This document shows positions 58,501 to 64,000 of a DNA stretch of 64,000 bases, in pieces. Numbering within the stretch: position 1 is the first letter of the stretch; each line of letters begins with the position of its first letter. The translations under genes were made by a program, and so were the position numbers. The notes beneath the pieces are model-generated. The model had not been told where the DNA came from and ran no database searches. It saw nothing but the letters and a program-made list of their open reading frames with translations. The DNA comes from Leifsonia sp052114085 (GTDB taxonomy: Bacteria; Actinomycetota; Actinomycetes; Actinomycetales; Microbacteriaceae), in NCBI RefSeq assembly GCF_052114085.1, contig NZ_JBFREB010000001.1, positions 1,860,001-1,924,000 of the forward strand. The letters run 5' to 3'.

Positions 58501-58863
58501 CTCGAACTTGGCGCCGATCAGCTCGACACCGTACTTCTCGAGGATGCCGTGCTCGTGCAACTGCATGGCCGCGTTGAGCGCGGTCTGGCCGCCCAGGGTC
58601 GGCAGAATGGCGTCCGGCTTCTCCTTGGCGATGATCGTCTCGATGACCTGCCACGTGATCGGCTCGACATAAGTCGCGTCGGCGAAGTCGGGGTCGGTCA
58701 TGATCGTCGCCGGGTTCGAGTTGACGAGGATGACGCGCACGCCCTCCGCCTTCAGCACGCGGCAGGCCTGGGTGCCGGAGTAGTCGAACTCGACCGCCTG
58801 GCCGATGACGATCGGCCCGGAGCCGATGACGAGGACGGAGTTGATGTCGTCGCGTTTGGGCAT
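55576..58863 (-). CDS. carB: Carbamoyl-phosphate synthase, large subunit
   Basis: A 1095-residue synthetase that makes carbamoyl phosphate from bicarbonate, ammonia and two ATP. Two homologous halves each carry an ATP-grasp domain; the first has GSGPIVIGQAVEFDYSGTQAC, VRPSFTMGGLGSGF and EMNPRVSRSSALASKATG (read in parts), the second GSGPNRIGQGVEFDYSC and LEANPRASRTVPFVSK. The C-terminal MGS-like allosteric domain (about 945-1095) includes VINTPSGG. Length and order are standard. It overlaps carA by one base. Confidence 0.98.
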   Translation of the reverse strand: MPKRDDINSVLVIGSGPIVIGQAVEFDYSGTQACRVLKAEGVRVILVNSNPATIMTDPDFADATYVEPITWQVIETIIAKEKPDAILPTLGGQTALNAAMQLHEHGILEKYGVELIGAKFEAIQKGEDRQIFKELVIEAGAEVARSHIAHTVDEALEFAEDLGYPLVVRPSFTMGGLGSGFAYTPEQLRRIVGDGIHQSPTSEVLLEESILGWKEYELELMRDTADNTVVVCSIENVDPVGVHTGDSITVAPALTLTDREYQRMRDIGIDIIRAVGVDTGGCNIQFAVNPENGRIIVIEMNPRVSRSSALASKATGFPIAKIAAKLAIGYRLDEIPNDITKVTPASFEPTLDYIVVKVPRFAFEKFPAADPTLTTTMKSVGEAMAIGRSFTSALQKALRSLEKRGSSFHWGAQARTVDELLASISTPTDGRIVDVQQALRLGATAEQVFEATKIDPWFIDQIVLINEVAEQLRDAPTLDTETLRFAKDHGFSDAQIGELRGFGEADVREVRHILGVRPVYKTVDTCAGEFPALTPYHYSSYDLETEVEPSDKRKVVILGSGPNRIGQGVEFDYSCVHASFALHDAGFETIMINCNPETVSTDYDTSDRLYFEPLTLEDVLEVIHAESQSGELVGVVVQLGGQTALGLAKGLEAAGVPILGTTPEAIDLAEERGLFSGILDAAGLVAPRNGTAVDYPSAAHAAEQIGYPVLVRPSFVLGGRGMEIVYDTASLADYFERVAGQGIVGPSHPLLVDRFLDDAIEIDVDALYDGERLYIGGVMEHIEEAGVHSGDSSCTLPPITLGRREIDRVREATLKIAEGIGVRGLLNVQFAVAAGVLYVLEANPRASRTVPFVSKALGIPLAKAASRIMVGETIESLIAEGLLPDEDGSRIPMDSPVAVKEAVLPFKRFRTAEGTVVDSVLGPEMRSTGEVMGIDKDFPTAFAKSQSAAYGGMPLEGTVFVSVSDRDKRAVVLPVLRLHQLGFGIVATEGTAEVLNRNGIAARIVRKHSEAQESGGDSIVDMITRSEVDVVINTPSGGSSRADGYEIRAAAVAGDKPLFTTIAELSAAVASLDAIREGFDVKSLQEYALDRAARA

Positions 58864-60029
58864 CAGGCGTTCTCCTGGCTCTCAGGGGCGGACTGCCCCG
58901 CGTGCTGTTCCCTGATCATGTCCAGGAACCGGTCGAAGAGGTAGTTGGCGTCGTGCGGGCCGGCCGCTGCCTCGGGGTGGTACTGCACGCTGAATGCGTT
59001 CAGGTCGAGGCAGTTCAGCCCCTCGACGACGTCGTCGTTGAGCGAGAAGTGGCTCACCTCGACGCGGCCGAAACCGGCCGGCGAGTCGAACGTCGTGTCG
59101 ATCGGCGCCTTCACCGCGAAGCCGTGGTTCTGCGCGGTGATCTCCACCCGGCCGGTGCGCTTGTCGAGCACCGGCTGGTTGATCCCGCGGTGACCGAACG
59201 GCAGCTTGTAGGTGTCGAGGCCCAGAGCGCGGCCGAGCAGCTGGTTGCCGAAGCAGATGCCGAAGTACGGCAGACCGGCCCGCAGCGTCTCCTGCAGCAG
59301 CGCGACGTGCTTGTCGGAGGCCTGCGGGTCACCGGGGCCGTTCGAGAAGAACAGCGCCGAGACATTCAGCCCGAGCACATCCTGCGCGGACACCTGCTGC
59401 GGGAGCACGTGCACGTCGAGGCCGCGCCCGGCCAGGTTCTCGAGAGTCGACTTCTTCACGCCGAGGTCGAGGACCGCGACGGAGCCGACCTTCTCGCCGA
59501 CGGCCGGGACCGTGTACGGCTCGACCGTGGACACCTCGGCCGACAGGTTGCGGCCCGTCATCTTCGCGCCGGTCTGCACCAGCTCCAGCTGCTCGCTGTC
59601 GCTCAGGTCGAAGTCGTCGCCTGAGAAGATCCCCGAGCGCATCGCACCCGCGGACCGGATGTGACGGGTCACGGCGCGCGTATCGATGCCGCTGATCCCG
59701 ACAACGCCCTGAGACACGAGGTCGTCGTCGAGGCTGCGCTGCGCGCGGAAGTTGGACACGACGCGGCTGGGCTCGCGGACCACGTAGCCGGCGACCCAGA
59801 TCTGTCGCGACTCCATGTCCTCGTCGTTCGTGCCGGTGTTGCCGATGTGCGGCGCCGTCTGCAGGACGATCTGCCCCGCGTACGACGGGTCGGTCAGGGT
59901 CTCCTGGTAGCCGGTCATGCCGGTCGCGAAGACGGCCTCACCGAGGGTGCGTCCGCGCGCGCCGTAGGCCCGGCCGACGTACCGTTTTCCGTCTTCGAGG
60001 ACGAGCACGGCTGGTTCTGCTGCGAGCAC
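58863..60029 (-). CDS. carA: Carbamoyl-phosphate synthase, small subunit
   Basis: The 388-residue glutamine amidotransferase subunit. The class I nucleophile cysteine is in YFGICFGNQLLG, and the His/Glu pair in VQYHPEAAAGP. The N-terminal half has GMTGYQETLTDPSYAGQI and GISGIDTRAVTRHIR. The GTG at 60029 follows AAGGAGG by six bases, an excellent ribosome binding site, and comes one base after the stop of the PH-like gene; the frame extends upstream but only over that gene. Confidence 0.97.
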   Translation of the reverse strand: MLAAEPAVLVLEDGKRYVGRAYGARGRTLGEAVFATGMTGYQETLTDPSYAGQIVLQTAPHIGNTGTNDEDMESRQIWVAGYVVREPSRVVSNFRAQRSLDDDLVSQGVVGISGIDTRAVTRHIRSAGAMRSGIFSGDDFDLSDSEQLELVQTGAKMTGRNLSAEVSTVEPYTVPAVGEKVGSVAVLDLGVKKSTLENLAGRGLDVHVLPQQVSAQDVLGLNVSALFFSNGPGDPQASDKHVALLQETLRAGLPYFGICFGNQLLGRALGLDTYKLPFGHRGINQPVLDKRTGRVEITAQNHGFAVKAPIDTTFDSPAGFGRVEVSHFSLNDDVVEGLNCLDLNAFSVQYHPEAAAGPHDANYLFDRFLDMIREQHAGQSAPESQENA

Positions 60030-60030
60030 G

Positions 60031-60573
60031 TCACACCTCCTTGTCGTTCGGGCGGGACGGGCCCGCCTCATCCGGGGCATCCGCCCGCGGGACGATCTGT
60101 TCGATGGCCGCGGCGAGCTGCGCGCGGCCGGCCGGGTCGACGACCCGGAAGTAGCTGTCGGCGGCCGTGCCGCCGCTGGTGGTCCACCCCAGTCGGAGCA
60201 GGCCGTCGCGCTCGACCGCACGGTCGATCGCGACGCTGGCCGTGCCGATGCTGGATACGACCGCCGCCGGCACGAACACCGGCGGCTCGCCGGTCACCGC
60301 GAGGGCGACGCCCTCCGGCCGGACGGTCACGGTGGCCGAACCGCGATAGGCGAGACCCGGCAGCGCGAGGCGCTCCAGATGCTGACCGGCCTTCGTCGTG
60401 GCGACGTAGAGCACCTCCGCCTCGGCGGTCGGCGCGCTCAGCGTTCCGGGGGTGGAGTAGCCGCCGCCGGACGCCCTGTCGCGCTGAACGCGACGGCGCC
60501 AGCCGACGATCGCGAGGGCGAGCACGACGATGACGATCGCCAGGATGCCCAGGGTGGGGAGCAGCTTATCCAC
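60031..60573 (-). CDS. PH-like domain membrane protein of the pyr operon (Rv1382-like)
   Basis: A 180-residue protein with one N-terminal transmembrane helix (about 6-26, LGILAIVIVVLALAIVGW) and a mostly beta cytoplasmic domain (about 55-165) that looks like a bacterial PH domain: EVLYVATTKAGQHLERLALPGLAYRG, GEPPVFVPAAVVSSIGTASVAIDR and FRVVDPAGRAQLAAAI (read in parts). It occupies the same spot as Rv1382 of M. tuberculosis, between pyrC and carA; the role is unknown. The GTG at 60573 has GAGGAGG nine bases upstream and overlaps the pyrC stop by eight bases. Confidence 0.78.
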   Translation of the reverse strand: MDKLLPTLGILAIVIVVLALAIVGWRRRVQRDRASGGGYSTPGTLSAPTAEAEVLYVATTKAGQHLERLALPGLAYRGSATVTVRPEGVALAVTGEPPVFVPAAVVSSIGTASVAIDRAVERDGLLRLGWTTSGGTAADSYFRVVDPAGRAQLAAAIEQIVPRADAPDEAGPSRPNDKEV

Positions 60574-61885
60574 GCGCGCCCACCTCCTCGGCCGCAAGCA
60601 CGGCGCCGTCGAGGACGGTCGGCCGGCCCTGGTGGAAGGTCGCGATGACGCGGCCCGGCAGGGTCAGCCCCAGGTACGGCGAGTTCACGCCCTTCCCGGC
60701 GAGGTCCGTCGTCGCGAACGTGCGGGACGCGGTCGGGTCGTAGAGGAAGAGATTCGCGGGAGCACCCGCCGCCAACGGACCGCCATGGCCGTCCAGGCGA
60801 CCGATGCGGGCCGGGGTCGCCGAAAGCACGCGGGCGACATCCGCCCAGCCGAGCATCCCGTTCTCCACGACACTCGCGTGCACGACGGACAGTGCCGACT
60901 CGAGCCCGACCATACCGAACGCGGCGGCGTCCCACTCGCAGTCCTTCGACTCCACGGGATGCGGCGCGTGGTCGGTCGCGACGATGTCGATCGTGCCGTC
61001 CGCGAGTCCGGCACGGAGCGCCTCCACGTCTTCGCGGCTGCGCAGCGGCGGGTTGACCTTGTAGCGCGCGTCGTAGCCGGTCGCCAGCTCTTCGGTGAGA
61101 GCCAAGTGATGCGGCGTGACTTCGGCGGTGACGTCGATGCCGCGGGCCTTCGCCCACCGGATCACATCGACACTGCCGGCGGTCGAGACGTGGCAGACGT
61201 GCAGGCGCGAGCCGACATGCTCGGCGAGGAGTACATCCCTGGCGATGATCGACTCCTCGGCGACGGCCGGCCATCCGGTCAGTCCGAGCTCGCCGGAGAG
61301 CGCGCCCTCGTTCATCTGCGCGCCCTGCGTCAGCCTCGGCTCCTGCGCGTGCTGGGCGATCACGCCGTCGAACGCCTTCACATACTCCAGCGCGCGACGC
61401 ATGAGCAGCGGATCGGAGACGCACTTGCCGTCATCCGAGAAGACGCGGACGCGGGCACGGGACTGCGCCATCGCGCCCAGCTCGGCCAGCCGCTCGCCTT
61501 CGAGGCCGACGGTGACGGCGCCGATCGGGCGGACGGTCGCGTAACCGGCGGCCTCCCCCAGGCTCAGCACCTGCTCGACCACTCCGGCGGTGTCGGCCAC
61601 CGGCGAGGTGTTCGCCATGGCGAACACCGCCGTGAATCCACCCGCCGCGGCGGCCCGCGTTCCGGTCAGGACCGTCTCGCTCTGCTCGAAGCCGGGCTCC
61701 CTCAGGTGCGTGTGGAGGTCGACAAGGCCGGGAAGCGCGAGCAGCCCGTCCGCGTCGATCACCGTCGCGCCGGCGGCACTCAGGCCCGAGCCCACTTCGG
61801 CGATCCGGCCGCCGTCGACCAGCAGGTCGGCTCGGGAGCCGTCGGCGAGCGTCGCGCCGCCGATCAGGAATCTGTCCACACTCAC
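60566..61885 (-). CDS. pyrC: Dihydroorotase
   Basis: A 439-residue type I dihydroorotase that cyclises carbamoyl aspartate. Zinc ligands begin with LVDLHTHLREPG (about 54-65), and other metal residues lie in IAQHAQEPRL, LHVCHVSTAGS and IVATDHAPHP. The start at 61885 is GTG, one base after the pyrB stop. It is followed by the PH-like gene and carA in one transcript. Confidence 0.97.
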   Translation of the reverse strand: MSVDRFLIGGATLADGSRADLLVDGGRIAEVGSGLSAAGATVIDADGLLALPGLVDLHTHLREPGFEQSETVLTGTRAAAAGGFTAVFAMANTSPVADTAGVVEQVLSLGEAAGYATVRPIGAVTVGLEGERLAELGAMAQSRARVRVFSDDGKCVSDPLLMRRALEYVKAFDGVIAQHAQEPRLTQGAQMNEGALSGELGLTGWPAVAEESIIARDVLLAEHVGSRLHVCHVSTAGSVDVIRWAKARGIDVTAEVTPHHLALTEELATGYDARYKVNPPLRSREDVEALRAGLADGTIDIVATDHAPHPVESKDCEWDAAAFGMVGLESALSVVHASVVENGMLGWADVARVLSATPARIGRLDGHGGPLAAGAPANLFLYDPTASRTFATTDLAGKGVNSPYLGLTLPGRVIATFHQGRPTVLDGAVLAAEEVGARG

Positions 61886-61886
61886 C

Positions 61887-62855
61887 TCACACCACCTGGC
61901 CGTACACCTGCTCGGGACCGCTACCCGACAGCAGCAGGTACAGGGCCGCCATCCGCACGGAGACGCCGTTCGCGACCTGCTCCCGGACCGTCGAGCGCGG
62001 GGAGTCCGCGGCCGCGGCCGAGATCTCCAGCCCGCGGTTCATCGGTCCAGGGTGCATCACAATGCTATCGGCCCGAAGCCGCCCCAGCCGTTCCTCGTCG
62101 AGCCCCCAGCGGCGCGCATATTCGCGCGTGGTCGGGAAGAACGCTGCGTTCATCCGCTCCGCCTGGATGCGCAGCATCATCACGACGTCCGGCCCGGCGG
62201 CGATCGCGTCGTCGAGGTCGTAGCCGACCTCGACAGGCCAGCCGGACACATCCACCGGCAGCAGCGTCGGAGGCGCGACCAGTGTGACGTGCGCGCCCAG
62301 GGTGCGCAGCAGCCAGACATTGGAGCGGGCCACCCGGGAGTGCAGGATGTCGCCGACGATCGCGACACCGACCCCGTCGAGGTCTCTGCCGCGGGAGGCC
62401 GTGCCATGGAGGCGACGACGCATCGTGAACGCGTCCAGCAGCGCCTGCGTCGGGTGCTCGTGGGTGCCGTCGCCGGCGTTGAGGATGCCCGCGTCGATCC
62501 ATCCACTCGCCGCGAGGGTGTGCGGGGCGCCGGACGAGCCATGACGGATGACCACCGCGTCCGCGCCCATCGCTTGCAGGGTCTGGGCCGTGTCCTTCAG
62601 GCTCTCGCCCTTGGAGACGCTGGAGCCCTTGGCGGAGAAGTTGATGACGTCGGCCGAGAGGCGCTTGGCGGCCGCCTCGAACGAGATGCGGGTGCGGGTC
62701 GAATCCTCGAAGAACAGGTTCACCACCGTCTTGCCGCGCAGCGTCGGGAGCTTCTTGACCTCGCGCCCCTGCACGTCCGCCATGTCCTCGGCGACGTCGA
62801 GCAGACGGATGGCCTCGTCGCGCGGGAGGTCGCGGGTCGAGAGCAGGTGCCTCAT
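61887..62855 (-). CDS. pyrB: Aspartate carbamoyltransferase, catalytic subunit
   Basis: A 322-residue enzyme that joins carbamoyl phosphate and aspartate. The carbamoyl-phosphate loop is EDSTRTRISFEAAAKRLS (about 51-68), followed by KGSSVSKGESLKDTAQTL with the 80s-loop lysine, and MHPGPMNRG for aspartate. No PyrI regulatory subunit gene is present. The ATG overlaps the pyrR stop by four bases. Confidence 0.97.
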   Translation of the reverse strand: MRHLLSTRDLPRDEAIRLLDVAEDMADVQGREVKKLPTLRGKTVVNLFFEDSTRTRISFEAAAKRLSADVINFSAKGSSVSKGESLKDTAQTLQAMGADAVVIRHGSSGAPHTLAASGWIDAGILNAGDGTHEHPTQALLDAFTMRRRLHGTASRGRDLDGVGVAIVGDILHSRVARSNVWLLRTLGAHVTLVAPPTLLPVDVSGWPVEVGYDLDDAIAAGPDVVMMLRIQAERMNAAFFPTTREYARRWGLDEERLGRLRADSIVMHPGPMNRGLEISAAAADSPRSTVREQVANGVSVRMAALYLLLSGSGPEQVYGQVV

Positions 62856-63436
62856 GCGGTCTCACCCCCGGTCGCCTCGTCGTCGGCGGCCCCGGGCTCG
62901 TCGATGGTCACCGACTCCTCGCCATCGACCTCGTTCAGCCGGACGAAGATGCGCTCGGACGCCGCCGACGGCAGGTTCTTGCCCACGAAGTCCGCCCGGA
63001 TGGGTAGCTCACGGTGGCCTCGGTCGACCAGCACCGCGAGGCGGACGGCGCGCGGACGGCCGAGGTCGCTGAGGGCGTCGAGCGCGGCCCGGATGGTGCG
63101 GCCCGAGAAGAGCACGTCATCGACCAGCACGACCGTCTTGCCGTCGATCGGGCCCGGCAGAGAAGTTGGTTGCGGGGTGCGGGTGGGATGCCGCGACAGG
63201 TCGTCCCGGTACATGGTCACGTCGAGTGCGCCGACGATCTCGGTCGGCGACGCGACCGCCGCCGGTTCGATGCGCTGGATGTTCTCGGCGATCCGCCGCG
63301 CGAGCACGACGCCGCGGGTCGGGATCCCGAGGATCACCAGGTCGTCCGTTCCCCGGTTGGACTCCAGGATCTCGTGGGAGATCCGAGTCAACGCCCGGGC
63401 TATGTCAGCCTGCTGCAGCACGGTTCGCGCTGTCAT
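62852..63436 (-). CDS. pyrR: Bifunctional pyr operon regulator / uracil phosphoribosyltransferase
   Basis: A 194-residue PRTase-fold protein that senses UMP/UTP and binds pyr mRNA. The PRPP motif is VLVDDVLFSGRTIRAALDAL (read in parts, about 100-119); the N-terminus has ALTRISHEILESNRG, VILGIPTRGVVLARRI and DVTMYRDDL. The basic RNA-binding face is expected from R/K residues around the N-terminal helices. AGGAGG lies five bases before the ATG at 63436 and is paired in an upstream hairpin, so it probably controls its own translation and that of the genes coupled to it. Confidence 0.97.
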   Translation of the reverse strand: MTARTVLQQADIARALTRISHEILESNRGTDDLVILGIPTRGVVLARRIAENIQRIEPAAVASPTEIVGALDVTMYRDDLSRHPTRTPQPTSLPGPIDGKTVVLVDDVLFSGRTIRAALDALSDLGRPRAVRLAVLVDRGHRELPIRADFVGKNLPSAASERIFVRLNEVDGEESVTIDEPGAADDEATGGETA

Positions 63437-63439
63437 GCC

Positions 63440-63481
63440 GACCTCCTTCCCCGCCTCACAGGACGGCTATTAAAGGATGTC
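63440..63481 (-). promoter_or_regulatory. PyrR-binding RNA hairpin that sequesters the pyrR ribosome binding site
   Basis: On the RNA, GACATCCTT pairs with AAGGAGGTC (eight of nine pairs), burying the AGGAGG. The tip reads CGTCCTGTGAGGC, which matches the PyrR loop consensus ARUCCNGNGAGGYU at every fixed central position. PyrR bound with UMP should stabilise this fold and block translation of pyrR and the coupled pyr genes. Confidence 0.75.
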
Positions 63482-63493
63482 TACCTTGTTCCC

Positions 63494-63499
63494 ACCCTA
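63494..63499 (-). promoter_or_regulatory. Candidate -10 box TAGGGT of the pyr operon
   Basis: TAGGGT lies 57 bases before the pyrR ATG and would place the start just before the PyrR hairpin. No clear -35 is seen. Confidence 0.4.
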
Positions 63500-63533
63500 C
63501 CAGCACGCCCTCCCCCGCTCGCGCTCTCACAAG

Positions 63534-64000
63534 TCAGTTGTCGGCGAGGAACGCCGTGAACGCCTTCTTGTCGGTCACGCCGCCGGGATACTGCTTGCCG
63601 TTGACGAGCACGGTCGGCGTGCCCTTGATCGTGTCGAGGGCCTTCTTGCCATCGACCTCGATCGGGCCCTTCTGCGAGTTTGCCGTGTTGGCCTGCGCCC
63701 ACGCCTGGTACGGGCCGCTGTCGGACAGGCAGGAGGAGATGTCGCCGGCACCCGCATCGGCCGCACGCTTCGCGAGTTCCTTGTCGGTGAGGCCGGAGGA
63801 GTTCTCCTCAGGCTGGTCCGTGAACAGCGCCTGATAGAACGGCAGAACAGCGTTCTCATCCGTCACAGCAACGCAGGTCAGGGCAGCGGCCGCGCGCGTC
63901 GAGTACCCCGTGCCATTGGAGGCGGCGTCGAGGAAGGTGAGCGGGTGCAGTCGCAGAGTGATCGATCCGTCGTCCACCGCTCCCGCGAGGGTCGCACCGT
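63534..64000 (-). CDS. DsbA-family thiol-disulfide oxidoreductase, C-terminal part (starts outside the window)
   Basis: The visible 155 codons (GATLAGAVDDGS to FLADN) are the C-terminal part of a thioredoxin-fold DsbA/DsbG-like protein. Family features are LTFLDAASNGTGYSTRAAAA (helical insert; read in parts), FYQALFTDQPEENSSG and the cis-proline strand GTPTVLVNGKQYPG. The redox CxxC motif and any signal or anchor helix are beyond position 64000. A single cysteine pair remains (C in ALTCVA and C in SSCLSD). It is upstream of pyrR with a 97-base gap, so a separate transcript is likely. Confidence 0.88.
   Translation of the reverse strand, partial: GATLAGAVDDGSITLRLHPLTFLDAASNGTGYSTRAAAALTCVAVTDENAVLPFYQALFTDQPEENSSGLTDKELAKRAADAGAGDISSCLSDSGPYQAWAQANTANSQKGPIEVDGKKALDTIKGTPTVLVNGKQYPGGVTDKKAFTAFLADN

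Overview
The window is high-GC actinobacterial chromosome. Gene content and order point to Microbacteriaceae, probably close to Leifsonia; this is an inference from gene order and protein sequence, not a database match. From memory, two blocks follow Mycobacterium tuberculosis order: pdtaR-polA-rpsA-coaE-uvrB, and pyrR-pyrB-pyrC-(PH-like)-carA-carB-pyrF-mihF-gmk-rpoZ-coaBC-metK-priA-fmt-rsmB-rpe, with trpE-trpC-trpB-trpA-lgt-pyk between them. I see no prophage, insertion sequence, CRISPR array or rRNA. The only RNA gene is tRNA-Leu(CAA).

Region 1 (1-10.7 kb, mostly minus strand): DNA repair and replication (uvrB, polA), coaE, rpsA, a DUF4166/epimerase pair, a DUF885 peptidase, a thioesterase and the ANTAR antiterminator pdtaR. 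Region 2 (10.7-28.7 kb, mixed strands) is the accessory part: tRNA-Leu, FBP zinc-finger protein, thioredoxin, MBL and luciferase-like enzymes, a secreted barrel-like protein, a SGNH hydrolase, a run of small RNA-associated genes (S4, MOSC, ArfB), an orphan LuxR response regulator, an ECF41-like sigma factor divergent from an NAD(P)-binding oxidoreductase, dodecin, phosphoketolase, and an ABC exporter with a LolA-like protein. Region 3 (29-64 kb, all minus) is core metabolism: pyk, gltBD, lgt, trpABC-E, hisIFGE, rpe, rsmB, fmt, priA, metK, coaBC, rpoZ, gmk, then pyrF-carB-carA-pyrC-pyrB-pyrR, and part of a DsbA-like protein. Most neighbours in region 3 overlap by 1-14 bases or lie within a few bases, so translational coupling is likely.

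The best non-coding signals are: (i) a mirror-image pair of TGTCACA-N16-CGTC promoters between the ECF41-like sigma factor and its divergent oxidoreductase; (ii) about sixteen genes whose TANNNT -10 box ends 6 or 7 bases before the start codon, mostly without a usable ribosome binding site, which suggests leaderless mRNAs; (iii) a hairpin in front of pyrR that carries a PyrR recognition loop and pairs with the Shine-Dalgarno sequence; (iv) a 16-bp perfect inverted repeat after priA and a dispersed CGGAGGAC motif in non-coding DNA. The most notable protein feature is a guanylate kinase fused to a complete actinobacterial integration host factor (mIHF).
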